From the NCBI GenBank assembly GCA_016192135.1, contig JACPUR010000037.1, forward strand, positions 54,535-118,534: a DNA stretch of 64,000 nt. Reading direction: 5' to 3'. Source of the stretch: Candidatus Tectomicrobia bacterium (GTDB lineage Bacteria > UBA8248). Of the stretch, positions 45,120-55,186 are shown in pieces. Made by a program: the position numbers and the translations under genes. A model generated the notes under the pieces. That model ran no database searches. It worked only from the letters and a program-made list of their open reading frames with translations, and had not been told where the DNA came from. The stretch's first letter is position 1. Every line of letters starts with the position of its first letter.

Positions 45120-45917
45120 TCAGGTGCCCACCACCAGGTGCGCCTCGCGCCCCCGCAGGAAGGCGATGGTGGAGAGGAAGGTCAGGATGCCCGTCTTCGG
45201 GTTCTCCGAGGGCACGTTCTCGATCCGGATGAAGGAGCGCCCGAACTCCCCCGCCGCCTCGACCTCGTGAATGTTCCTGCCGATGGACGGGTCGCACACG
45301 ATCCGGATGGTGGTGCGGCGCGGGCCGATGCCGGCCAGGCTCACCGCCGCCGAGACGTTCACGTTCTCGGGGAAGCCGCGGCAGGCCTCGACCGGGCTTC
45401 CCTCGAAGATCACCGTGGGCTCCCGCAGGGCGTCGAGGTCCAGGCCGCGCTCCACCACGTAGGGCGCCCCCTTGAGCCCCGCCGGGGGCTTGCGGGTGGT
45501 CATGGTGACGGAGTCCAGGCGCCCCGCGGCGGCGCCCTTGAGCCCGTCCAGGCCGATGATGGCGCCCGAGGGGACGTAGATGCGAGATCCGCTCGCCCGG
45601 GCCAGCTCGAGCAGGTCCTCGCGCTCCAGCAGGGCCCCCGCCGAGAGCACGAGCACGTCCCGCCCCCGGGGCAGGGCCGCCCGGCAGATGGCCTCGACCG
45701 TCGGGCCGCCCGAGGCTTCGGCCACCACCTCGGAGGCCTCCACCACGCCCGCGAGATCGGTCAGGTGCGGGCGCGCCTTGAGCCCGGCCAGGAAGGCCTC
45801 GGCTTTGGCGGGGGTGCGGGTGGTCACCGCGGCGACGGAGGCCGGCACCCTGCCCTCGTCGGCGGCCCGCACCATGGCCCGCCCGATCACCCCCAGCCCG
45901 ACCACCCCCAGCCTCAT
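45120..45917 (-). CDS. nadX: Aspartate dehydrogenase-like protein
   Basis: 265 residues. NAD-binding GLGVIGRAM at the start, LSAGALL, VPSGAIIGLDGLKGA and VEACRGFPENVNVSAAVSLAG are typical of the NadX/aspartate dehydrogenase family, which makes iminoaspartate for NAD synthesis or deaminates aspartate. No nadA or nadC nearby, and the partner dehydrogenase suggests another route, so the exact substrate is open. ATG at 45917 with a weak GGGGGG-type site. Confidence 0.85.
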   Translation of the reverse strand: MRLGVVGLGVIGRAMVRAADEGRVPASVAAVTTRTPAKAEAFLAGLKARPHLTDLAGVVEASEVVAEASGGPTVEAICRAALPRGRDVLVLSAGALLEREDLLELARASGSRIYVPSGAIIGLDGLKGAAAGRLDSVTMTTRKPPAGLKGAPYVVERGLDLDALREPTVIFEGSPVEACRGFPENVNVSAAVSLAGIGPRRTTIRIVCDPSIGRNIHEVEAAGEFGRSFIRIENVPSENPKTGILTFLSTIAFLRGREAHLVVGT

Positions 45918-46073
45918 GCCCCGCCCCCCAGGCCCGTTCCCGGCGCCCGATCCGCCCCCCAGGCCGGAGTCAAGCCGCCCGGCCGGACTTTCGCGCCGTT
46001 TGGCATCCGGCCCGCATCCCTGCTAGAGTACCGCGATACGGAAGTTCCCCGCTCGGGCCGGAGAGGCACCGCC

Positions 46074-46757
46074 ATGGGATTCGAATCCGTTCTCGGACAG
46101 GTTTCCCTCTTTGCCCATCTGCCGAACGAGAGCCTGGAGGTGCTCGGCAAGCAGCTCCAGCACCGGCGCTTCGACCGGGAGCAGATCATCTTCCACAAGA
46201 ACGACCCCGGCTCGACGCTGTACATCATCATCTCGGGGAAGGTGAAGATCCTGCTCCCCTCGGCCGAGGGCGAGAACGTCATCGTGGCCCTCCTCTCGAC
46301 CGGCGAGTTCTTCGGCGAGCTCTCGCTCTTCGACGGCGCCCCCCGCTCGGCCACGGCCGTCGCGGCGGAGTCGACCGAGATCCTCACCCTCGACAAGGAC
46401 GACTTCAACCGCTACATCCTGGAGAATCCGCGGGCGGCCATCGTCATCCTCTCCGAGCTGAGCCTGCGCCTCCGGCGCACGGACGAGCTGCTGAGCGACG
46501 CCGCCTTCTGCAATCTCGCCACCCGCCTCGCCAAGCGCCTGACCGACCTCGCCAGCCGCTACGGGCAGCCCGGGCCCCAGGGGGCCGTCCGCATCAACCT
46601 CAGGCTCAAGCAGCAGGACCTGGCCGACATGTCCGGCGCCACCCGCGAGAGCGTCAACAAGGTGCTCAAGGCGTTCAAGGAGCAGCGCCTCATCCACTGG
46701 AGCAAGGGCATCATCACCCTGATGGAGCCCGGCACCATGCGCCACAAGGCGCGCTGA
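46074..46757 (+). CDS. Crp/Fnr-family transcriptional regulator
   Basis: 227 residues. Cyclic-nucleotide-binding-like domain at about 10-125 (GSTLYIIISGKVKILL, GEFFGELSLFDGAPRSATAVA) and a C-terminal winged helix with LKQQDLADMSGATRESVNKVLKAFKEQRLI. No Fnr cysteine cluster, so an oxygen-sensing [4Fe-4S] role is unlikely; the ligand is unknown. GGAGAGG precedes the ATG. It is divergent from the dehydrogenase operon and may control it. Confidence 0.92.
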   Translation: MGFESVLGQVSLFAHLPNESLEVLGKQLQHRRFDREQIIFHKNDPGSTLYIIISGKVKILLPSAEGENVIVALLSTGEFFGELSLFDGAPRSATAVAAESTEILTLDKDDFNRYILENPRAAIVILSELSLRLRRTDELLSDAAFCNLATRLAKRLTDLASRYGQPGPQGAVRINLRLKQQDLADMSGATRESVNKVLKAFKEQRLIHWSKGIITLMEPGTMRHKAR

Positions 46758-46772
46758 CCGCTGGAGGACGAC

Positions 46773-46797
46773 GAGGCGTCCGGTCCGGACTCGCCTC
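46773..46797. terminator. Hairpin between convergent genes
   Basis: GAGGCG and CGCCTC pair outside an inner TCCGG-T-CCGGA stem in the 44-base gap between the Crp/Fnr gene and aroC. No long T-run, but its position suits a bidirectional terminator. Confidence 0.45.
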
Positions 46798-46801
46798 TCC
46801 C

Positions 46802-47875
46802 CTAGACCACCCGTACCCCCAGGCTCAGCCGCCAGTGGTCGGCCAGCACCACCGCCATCATCGCCTCCCCGATGGGCACCGCGCGCGGCGCGACGCAGGG
46901 GTCGTGCCTCCCCTCCACCTTCACCGTCCGGCGCTCCCCCTTGATCGAAACCGTCTCCTGCTCCAGCAGGATGGAAGAGGTGGGCTTCACCGCGAAGCGC
47001 ACCACGATGGGCGCCCCCGAGGAGATGCCGCCCAGGATGCCCCCGGCGTGGTTCGTCCGGGGCGTCACCTTCCCCTCCACGAAGTCGAAGGGATCGTTGT
47101 GCTCGGAGCCCCGCATGGAGGCCGCCCGGAAGCCCGCCCCGATCTCCACCCCCTTGGCCGCGTGGATGCCCATCATGGCCGAGGCGAGGTCCGAGTCGAG
47201 CCGCGCGTAATACGGCTCGCCCCAGCCCGCGGGGACGCCCGTGGCCACCACCGTGACCACCCCGCCGACCGAGTCCCCCGCCTTCCGGGCGGCGAGGATG
47301 GCCTCCTCCATCCGCTCGGCCGTCCCGGGGTCGGGGCAGCGCACGGGGTTGCTCTCGATGACGGCGGGATCGAAGGACTCCCCCTCCCAGGCCACATCCC
47401 CCACCCGGCTCACGAAGCCCACGATGGAGATGCCCTGCCGGGCGAGGAGCTTCTTGGCGATGGCGCCCGCCGCCACCCGGCCCGCCGACTCCCTGGCGCT
47501 GGAGCGCCCGCCCCCCCGGTGGTCCCTCCGGCCCCAGCGGGCCATGTAGGTGAAGTCCGCGTGGCCGGGCCGGTAGAGCTCCCGCAGGGGCTCGTACTTG
47601 GAGGAGTCGGCGTCCTTGTTGCGGATGAGGATGGAGATGGGCGTCCCGGCCGTGTGGCCCTCGAAGACGCCCGAGAGTATCTCGCCCCGGTCCTCCTCCT
47701 GGCGCTGGGTGGTGACCCGGCTCTGGCCCGGCCGGCGCCGGTCGAGCTCCCGCTGGATGTCCGCCTCCTCCAGGGGCAGCCCGGCCGGGCAGCCGTCCAC
47801 CACGACGCCCACGGCGGGGCCGTGCGACTCCCCCCAGGTGGTGAAGCGGAACACCCGCCCGAACGTGTTGGACAC
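46802..47875 (-). CDS. aroC: Chorismate synthase
   Basis: Final shared step of aromatic synthesis, needing reduced FMN. 357 residues. Signatures GESHGPAVGVVVDGCPAG, RRDHRGGGRSSARESAGRVAAG (cut after RRDHRGGGRSS), and GEPYYARLDSDLA. GTG at 47875 with GAGAGG nearby. It overlaps nothing but follows aroK by 17 bases, in the order miaA-aroK-aroC on this strand. Confidence 0.96.
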   Translation of the reverse strand: MSNTFGRVFRFTTWGESHGPAVGVVVDGCPAGLPLEEADIQRELDRRRPGQSRVTTQRQEEDRGEILSGVFEGHTAGTPISILIRNKDADSSKYEPLRELYRPGHADFTYMARWGRRDHRGGGRSSARESAGRVAAGAIAKKLLARQGISIVGFVSRVGDVAWEGESFDPAVIESNPVRCPDPGTAERMEEAILAARKAGDSVGGVVTVVATGVPAGWGEPYYARLDSDLASAMMGIHAAKGVEIGAGFRAASMRGSEHNDPFDFVEGKVTPRTNHAGGILGGISSGAPIVVRFAVKPTSSILLEQETVSIKGERRTVKVEGRHDPCVAPRAVPIGEAMMAVVLADHWRLSLGVRVV

Positions 47876-47892
47876 GATGGCCTCTCTTCCCG

Positions 47893-48435
47893 TCAGCGCC
47901 GCTGGTCGAGCCAGCTCCGCACCCCGCGCTCGGCCTCGGCGGCGGCCTCCGCGGGGTCCCGCCCGTCGGGGTTCTCGACCACCACCCCGGCCAGGCGCTC
48001 GTAGCGCGGGAGCCTCGCCGCGAGGACGCCCCGCAGGGCGCCCTCCTTGTCCGCCTCCGCGTCCAGGTAGGCGGGCCAGCCGTCTTCCCGCACCCGCCGC
48101 ACCAAGTCCTCCTCCGGCACCCGAAGATACACCACGCAGTGGCCCTCGAGCGAAGCCTGCGCGGCCGGGTCGAGCGGCGCCCCCCCGCCCAGGGCGAGCA
48201 CCATCTCCCCCTCCGCCAGGGCCCCGGCCAGGAGGGTCCGCTCCAGCGCCCGGAAGGCCTCCCCGCCCAGGCGCCGGAAGGCCTCCCGGAAGCCTGCCTT
48301 CTCGCCCAGGCGCGCCTCGGCGGCCGCCTCGACCCGGCGGTCCAGGTCGTCGAAGGGGAGCCCCAGGCGCGAGGCCAGCAGCGGCCCCACCGTCGTCTTC
48401 CCCGCCCCCTTGAACCCGATCAGCACCACGCTCAA
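47893..48435 (-). CDS. aroK: Shikimate kinase
   Basis: 180-residue P-loop kinase phosphorylating shikimate at O3. Walker A GFKGAGKTT, the shikimate-binding FDDLDRRVE, and LGGGAP for the substrate carboxylate. TTG at 48435 overlaps the miaA stop (TTGA); two GTGs follow shortly and could also serve. Neighbouring aroC completes the path from shikimate 3-phosphate except aroA. Confidence 0.92.
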   Translation of the reverse strand: MSVVLIGFKGAGKTTVGPLLASRLGLPFDDLDRRVEAAAEARLGEKAGFREAFRRLGGEAFRALERTLLAGALAEGEMVLALGGGAPLDPAAQASLEGHCVVYLRVPEEDLVRRVREDGWPAYLDAEADKEGALRGVLAARLPRYERLAGVVVENPDGRDPAEAAAEAERGVRSWLDQRR

Positions 48436-49442
48436 CCGGCCGCCCCCTTCCGCAGCCCCGGGAACCCGGCGAGGTAGGCCTCGACCGCCCGGGCACCCTC
48501 CTCCGCCGCCCGCTCCACGCCCTCCGCGGGCCGGAGCCAGCGGATACCCTCGACCCGCCGGAACCAGGTGCGCTGGCGCTTGGCGTAGCCGCGGTGGAGG
48601 CGGCAGATGAGCTCCACCGTCTCCTCGAGACCCGCCTCCCCGCGTCCGAAGGCCAGCGCCTCGGCGTAGCCCAGCCCCTCGAAGGCGGGCGCCCCCGCGA
48701 GCCCTTGCCGCGCGAGCGTCTCGGCCTCCTCGACCATCCCCCCCGCGAGCATGGCGCGGACCCGCCCCTCGATGCGCCGGGCGTGAAGTTCGGGCGGCCA
48801 GTCTACTCCGAGCCACAAGGGGCGCTCAAAGCCCTTCGCGGGGGCTTCGGCGCGCAGGGAGGAGATGGGGCGGCCGGTGGCCTCGTACACCTCCAGGGCG
48901 CGGACGATGCGCTTGCGATCGTTGGGATGGATCCGGGCCGCCGCCCGGGGGTCGCACCCGGCCAAGCGCCGGTGGAGGGCGGCGGGGCCCTCCCGGTCCG
49001 CCTCCGCCTCGAGCCGCTCGCGGAGGGCGGGCTGGGCGCCGGGGCCCTCGAAGAGGCCCTCCGCCAGGGCGCGCAGGTAGAGGCCGCTCCCTCCCACGGC
49101 GAGGGGCACCGCGCCCCGGGCGTAGACGCCCTCGGCGCAGGCCCTGGCCTCTCGGGCGTAGCGGGCGGCGTCAAAGGTTTCGGCCGGATCGGCCACGTCG
49201 ATCATGTGGTGGGGGAGCGTCCGCCGCTCGGCCTCGGTGGGCTTGGCGGTGCCGGCGGAGAGGCCACGGTAGATCTGTCGGGCGTCGGCGCCGATGACTT
49301 CCAGGGGGATCGAGAGCCGCGCCGCAATGGCGATGGCCAGGGCGGTCTTGCCTGAGGCCGTGGAGCCGGCCAGGACGGCGAGGGGCCTGGGGTCGGGGCC
49401 TTCGAAGGGGTATCGCGGCGGCGCGCCAGCGGCGGATTCCAT
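48432..49442 (-). CDS. miaA: tRNA dimethylallyltransferase
   Basis: 336 residues. Adds an isopentenyl group to A37 of tRNAs reading UNN codons. P-loop AGSTASGKTALAIA, then VIGADARQIYRGL, GTAKPTEAE and VGGSGLYLRAL. RRTLPHHMIDV and the C-terminal YAKRQRTWFRR are typical. The tRNA-Leu(CAA) of this window is a natural substrate. Starts at ATG 49442, just after a repeat-rich gap. Confidence 0.94.
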   Translation of the reverse strand: MESAAGAPPRYPFEGPDPRPLAVLAGSTASGKTALAIAIAARLSIPLEVIGADARQIYRGLSAGTAKPTEAERRTLPHHMIDVADPAETFDAARYAREARACAEGVYARGAVPLAVGGSGLYLRALAEGLFEGPGAQPALRERLEAEADREGPAALHRRLAGCDPRAAARIHPNDRKRIVRALEVYEATGRPISSLRAEAPAKGFERPLWLGVDWPPELHARRIEGRVRAMLAGGMVEEAETLARQGLAGAPAFEGLGYAEALAFGRGEAGLEETVELICRLHRGYAKRQRTWFRRVEGIRWLRPAEGVERAAEEGARAVEAYLAGFPGLRKGAAG

Positions 49443-49476
49443 CAGCGGCGTTCACCCCCCGAGGTTGTGGCCATCT

Positions 49477-49497
49477 CCCTCTCCCTCCGGGAGAGGG
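49477..49497. repeat. Palindromic repeat, CCCTCTCCC family
   Basis: CCCTCTCCC-TCC-GGGAGAGGG followed by CCGGGGTGAGGG. Lies in a 230-base repeat-rich gap between miaA and the macrodomain gene. Confidence 0.75.
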
Positions 49498-49545
49498 CCG
49501 GGGTGAGGGAGACTTTGCAGGACGAGCCTTAAGCCCACCTTGGGC

Positions 49546-49570
49546 AGGGCAGCCGCGGGGCTGCCCCTAC
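49546..49570. repeat. Palindromic repeat, divergent AGGGGCG-type
   Basis: GGGCAGCC-GCGG-GGCTGCCC, then CTAC. The flank and layout resemble the AGGGGCG...CGCCCCT family. Confidence 0.5.
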
Positions 49571-49584
49571 ACCCTCACCCCCTT

Positions 49585-49607
49585 CCCCTCTCCCAGGGGG
49601 GGAGGGG
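49585..49607. repeat. Palindromic repeat, divergent CCCTCTCCC type
   Basis: CCCCTCTCCC and GGGGGAGGGG pair imperfectly, next to CACCCTCACCCCC. Similar in layout to the regular family but with altered arms. Confidence 0.45.
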
Positions 49608-49672
49608 AGCCGTTGGCATTTGCCCGGTTGCACAGGCCCGCAAGGAAGTTCCTCGGGCCCTGCTCCGCGCCC

Positions 49673-50203
49673 TTACCCCGCATCGGCGAGGGCCGCCTCG
49701 AAGGCGCGGAGGTCCGCTTCGCTGAAGAGGACGAACTCGATGCGGCGGAGGGTGCCTTCTTCCCGGGCGAGGTGCCCGGCGGCGGCGCGGAGCATGCGCC
49801 CGGCCGCCCGGGCGGCGGGGAGCCCTCCCACGCCGGTGCCGATGGCGGGAAAGGCGATGCTGGTGAGCTTGAGCTCCTCGGCCCGGCGGAGGCTGGCCCG
49901 GGTGCAAGCCTCGACGAGGTCCTCCGAGGTCCGCAGGTCCTGTCCCATGCCAGCCGCGTGGATGACGTAGCGGGCCTTGAGCGCCCCCGCCCCGGTGGCG
50001 ACCGCCTCACCCACGGGGATGGGCCCCTTGGCCACGGCCTCCTCCTCGATGGAGGCGCCGCCCTTGCGCTTGATGGCGCCCGCGACCCCCGCCCCCATCC
50101 AGAGGTGGTTGTTGGCGGCGTTCACGACGGCGTCGGCCGCGCTCTCGGTGATGTCGCCTTGGGAGAGGGAGATGAGGCCCCTGCCGATGCGCTTTTCTCG
50201 CAT
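49673..50203 (-). CDS. Macrodomain protein, ADP-ribose/O-acetyl-ADP-ribose hydrolase-like
   Basis: 176 residues. Macro motifs VVNAANNHLWMGAGVAGAIKRKGG (cut to VVNAANNHLWMGAG) and IAFPAIGTGVGGLP are present. Such proteins bind ADP-ribose and may remove it from proteins or hydrolyse O-acetyl-ADP-ribose. No toxin or ADP-ribosyltransferase is next to it. ATG at 50203 without a clear ribosome site. Confidence 0.9.
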   Translation of the reverse strand: MREKRIGRGLISLSQGDITESAADAVVNAANNHLWMGAGVAGAIKRKGGASIEEEAVAKGPIPVGEAVATGAGALKARYVIHAAGMGQDLRTSEDLVEACTRASLRRAEELKLTSIAFPAIGTGVGGLPAARAAGRMLRAAAGHLAREEGTLRRIEFVLFSEADLRAFEAALADAG

Positions 50204-50255
50204 GGGAGGAATCCCGCCGGCCGGCGGGGGCGGAAGGCTCCCCCGGCGGTACGGG

Positions 50256-50624
50256 CTAGAAGGGCTTTTCCTCGGTGCCGCCGGCCCGGGGGACGGACGC
50301 GGAGGCCCGGACGCCGTCCGAGGAGACGGCGGAACCGTTCTCCTCCGGCTTGCCGTCCACCAGCTCGCGGAGCTCTTTGCCCGCCTTGAAGAAGGGGACT
50401 TTCTTGGGCGGGATGGCCACCTTGTCGCCCGTCCGGGGGTTCCGCCCGTCGCGGCTCTCGCGGGAGCGCACCCGGAAGCTGCCGAAGCCCCTCAGCTCCA
50501 CCTTGTCGGAGCCGGCGAGCGACTGGATGATGCTCCCGAAGACGATGTTGACCACGCGCTCGGTGTCTTTCTTCGTGAGGTTGATCTTCGCGGCGATCCG
50601 CTCCACCAGCTCCGCCTTGGTCAT
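50256..50624 (-). CDS. ihfB: Integration host factor / HU-type DNA-bending protein
   Basis: 122 residues. The body is MTKAELVERIAAKINLTKK, KVELRGFGSFRVRSRESRDGRNP (cut to LRGFGSFRVRSR) and IPPKKVPFFKAGKELRELV, the IHF-beta pattern. The intercalating proline is in GRNPRTG. About 30 extra residues (Ser/Gly/Glu-rich) follow the usual end. ATG at 50624 is chosen on homology; TTG at 50636 is possible. Order rpsA-sppA-ihfB is common. Confidence 0.9.
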   Translation of the reverse strand: MTKAELVERIAAKINLTKKDTERVVNIVFGSIIQSLAGSDKVELRGFGSFRVRSRESRDGRNPRTGDKVAIPPKKVPFFKAGKELRELVDGKPEENGSAVSSDGVRASASVPRAGGTEEKPF

Positions 50625-50727
50625 GGGAAACGGCAACCTCCATGGCGAGTGCGACGGTCGCGGGGCCCGCCCTCTGCCTTCCGGGCGGCGGGAAATCGGT
50701 TGCCGTGCGGCTCCCTCGCGGCGACGG

Positions 50728-51651
50728 TCACGAAAGTCTCCACATATACTCTAGCACGGCGGGCGTCCCTCCGAAAAAGCGCCCGCCCTCCGTCCCGAAC
50801 CATCCGGACCACGGCCCGGCCCAGTTCTGCAGGAGGCTCCAGAGGCCCGCCTCCGGCTTCAGCTCGATGAGCCGGGGCTCGCCCTTGATGCCGCCGAGCC
50901 GGGCCGCCTCCAGGATCGCCTCGCGCTCGGTGCCCAGCGCATCGACGAGGCCTATCTCCTTCGCGCGCTCGCCGCTGTAGATGCTCCCGTCGGCGATCTC
51001 GCGCACCCTCTCCTGCGGCATCTTGCGGCCTTCCGCCACCGCGCGGACGAACTGGGCGTACGTGTCGTCCACCAGCCGCTGGAGGATCTCCCTGTCCTTG
51101 TCCGTCATCGGGCGGAAGGGCGAGGCCACATCCTTGTTCGGCCCGCTCTTGATCACGTTCATGCGAAGCCCGAGCGTCCCCATGGCCTTCTGGACGTCGG
51201 GCAGGACCATCACGACCCCGATGCTCCCGGTGATGGTGCCGGGATTGGCGTAGATCTTGTCGGCCGCCGCCGCCACGTAGTAGCCGCCCGAGGCGGCCAC
51301 GCTCCCCATGGAGGCGACCACCTTGACGCCCGCCTTCCGCAGCCGGAGCACCTCCTGGTAGATCTCCTGCGTGGGCGACACCGCGCCGCCCGGGCTGTCG
51401 ATCCGGAGGAGGACGGCCTTGACGCCGGGCCGCCTCCCGAGGCGCTCCAGCGAGCGGACGGCCGCCCGGGCGTCGAAGATACCCCCCTGGATCCGAAGGA
51501 TGGCCACCGCCTCCGGCTGCCCGGCCCCGTCCGCGTCCGGATCGCCCAGCAGCGACTCCACCAGAAGCCGGGAGAAGGCCCAGACCCCCCCCGCCACCAC
51601 AAGGAACGCGATCAGCGAGAGCAGGACCCCGCGGGGCAAGGATCGGCGCAT
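50728..51651 (-). CDS. sppA: Signal peptide peptidase SppA, short form
   Basis: 307 residues with an N-terminal membrane anchor (8-28). Serine protease of the inner membrane: nucleophile Ser in MGSVAASGGYYVA and Lys in NVIKSGPNKD, with IDSPGG as oxyanion loop. It degrades leftover signal peptides. It lies between rpsA and ihfB on the same strand, about 30 bases after rpsA. Confidence 0.94.
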   Translation of the reverse strand: MRRSLPRGVLLSLIAFLVVAGGVWAFSRLLVESLLGDPDADGAGQPEAVAILRIQGGIFDARAAVRSLERLGRRPGVKAVLLRIDSPGGAVSPTQEIYQEVLRLRKAGVKVVASMGSVAASGGYYVAAAADKIYANPGTITGSIGVVMVLPDVQKAMGTLGLRMNVIKSGPNKDVASPFRPMTDKDREILQRLVDDTYAQFVRAVAEGRKMPQERVREIADGSIYSGERAKEIGLVDALGTEREAILEAARLGGIKGEPRLIELKPEAGLWSLLQNWAGPWSGWFGTEGGRFFGGTPAVLEYMWRLS

Positions 51652-51681
51652 GGCATCACCTTCCGGCGCGGGCGTCGGCCC

Positions 51682-53418
<1,737 letters not shown>

Positions 53419-53558
53419 CTGCGAGGCCAGCCTCAAGAAGTGAAAAGGGGGGAAACAGCCGCCCCTCGAATGGCGCCCCAAGCGCCCGTCGAGCCGACGG
53501 CGACCAGTGACAGCGGTACGTCCATCTTATTTCAGGGTTGGGGGGGCGTCAACACAAC

Positions 53559-54251
53559 TCAAGTCGCCTCAATCACTTCCCCGTACACCTGGCGGATTTT
53601 GTCTAGCATGAAGGCCAGCACTTGGTCAATGGACCGGCGGGAGGTGTCGATGCAAACCGCGTCCCCCGCGGGCAAGAGGGGCGCCTCCGCCCGCTCCCGG
53701 TCGCGCCGGTCCCGGGCCCGGATGTCCTCGGCCAGCCGTTTTTGGTCGAAGGAGATTCCCTTTTCCTCGAGCTCCCGGAAGCGCCGTTCGATCCGGACCT
53801 CAATGTCCGCATCCAAGAAAAACTTCAGCCGGGCCTCGGGAAACACCACCGTCCCGATGTCCCGGCCGTCCATCACCGCCCCCCGGCGGCCCTTGTAGGC
53901 CCGCTGGAAGCCCAGGAGGGCCTGCCGGACCTCCGGAATGGCCGACACCCGGGAGGCGGCGTCGCTCACCCGCTCCTCCCGCAGGGCCTGGGTCGCGTCC
54001 CGCCCTTCCAGGAAGTTCCGCCAGCCGTCCGGGGTGCGGCGGCACTCGAAGCGCATCTCCCGGGCGCACCGGGCCGCCGCCTCGGGGTCGTCGGGGTCCC
54101 CGCCCCGCTCCAGGACGAGGAGTCCCACCGCCCGGTAGAGCGCCCCCGTCTCCAGGTAATCCCACCCGAGGCGCTCGGCGACCCCCTTGGCGGCGGTGCT
54201 CTTGCCCGAGCCGGCCGGGCCGTCCACCGGGATGACGATGCCCGCGCTCAT
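53559..54251 (-). CDS. cmk: Cytidylate kinase
   Basis: 230 residues. P-loop DGPAGSGKSTAAKGVA, then YLETGALYRA, and GRDIGTVVFPEA as family signatures. Phosphorylates CMP and dCMP. ATG at 54251 overlaps the tyrA stop (ATGA). Upstream of rpsA, a common order. Confidence 0.95.
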   Translation of the reverse strand: MSAGIVIPVDGPAGSGKSTAAKGVAERLGWDYLETGALYRAVGLLVLERGGDPDDPEAAARCAREMRFECRRTPDGWRNFLEGRDATQALREERVSDAASRVSAIPEVRQALLGFQRAYKGRRGAVMDGRDIGTVVFPEARLKFFLDADIEVRIERRFRELEEKGISFDQKRLAEDIRARDRRDRERAEAPLLPAGDAVCIDTSRRSIDQVLAFMLDKIRQVYGEVIEAT

Positions 54252-55114
54252 GCCCAGCCCTTGTCCCTGAGCCAGCCGTCCCGGCCCGCCTTGGCCCGCC
54301 GGAAGACCTCGTCCAGGGTCCGGCCGTCCCCGGCCTCCACCGCACGCCGCAAGACGGCCAGGTGCGCCTCGAACGCTCCCAGCGAGGCCAGGAGGGCCTC
54401 CCGGTTGTCCAGGCAGATTTCGCGCCACATCTCGGGGCTGCTCGAGGCGATCCGGGTGAAGTCGCGGAAGCCCCCGGCCGCGTAGGGGAGACCCTCCCCC
54501 TTCAGCGCGGCATCCACCAAAGCATATGCAACAAGGTGGGGTAAATGGCTGATATCGGCCAGGATCCGATCATGCGTCCCGGGGTCCATCAGGTCCACCC
54601 GGGCCCCCACCTCCTCCCAGAGCGCCTTGAGCGCCTCGATCGCCCTTGGGTCCGTCCTCGGGGTGGGGGTGAGGATGACCCGCCGGCCCTCGAAAAGCTC
54701 CGGGAAGCTCGCTTCCACCCCGGATTTCTCGGTGCCGGCGATAGGATGGCCCCCGACGAAGCGTACTCCCCCTATGTCCATCCCCTCCACCGCCCGGACG
54801 AAGGGCCCCTTCACGCTCCCCACATCCGTCAGGACGGCCCCCGGGCGCATGGCCGGGAGGATGGCCCGGGCCACCTCGATGGCGGCCTGGACCGGGGTGC
54901 CGATCACCACTAGGTCCGAGTCCCCCACCGCCTCCCGGTGGTCCGCCGAGACCCGGTCCACCACCCTCAGGGCGAGGGCGCGCTCCAGATTCGCGGCACC
55001 CCTCCCGGCACCCACGAAGCGGCGGATGAGCCCTCGCCCGCGCGCCGCCCGGGCCAAGGAGCCCCCGATGAGCCCCACCCCGATGATGGTCGCCTGCTCG
55101 AAGAGAAATGGCAT
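54248..55114 (-). CDS. tyrA: Prephenate/arogenate dehydrogenase
   Basis: 288 residues. NAD motif IIGVGLIGGSLARA, then TDVGSVK, the active-site HPIAGTEKSGVEA and LPHLVAYALVDAA. Makes 4-hydroxyphenylpyruvate or tyrosine. There is no fused chorismate mutase. Directly coupled to cmk; in many relatives aroA lies between them. Follows hisC by about 70 bases. Confidence 0.93.
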   Translation of the reverse strand: MPFLFEQATIIGVGLIGGSLARAARGRGLIRRFVGAGRGAANLERALALRVVDRVSADHREAVGDSDLVVIGTPVQAAIEVARAILPAMRPGAVLTDVGSVKGPFVRAVEGMDIGGVRFVGGHPIAGTEKSGVEASFPELFEGRRVILTPTPRTDPRAIEALKALWEEVGARVDLMDPGTHDRILADISHLPHLVAYALVDAALKGEGLPYAAGGFRDFTRIASSSPEMWREICLDNREALLASLGAFEAHLAVLRRAVEAGDGRTLDEVFRRAKAGRDGWLRDKGWA

Positions 55115-55186
55115 GAAGCCCCCGAAAACAAAAAATCGGATGAGGTTAACCCGTTCAACCCGTTGTTAGATTGTCGGTTCCACAGC

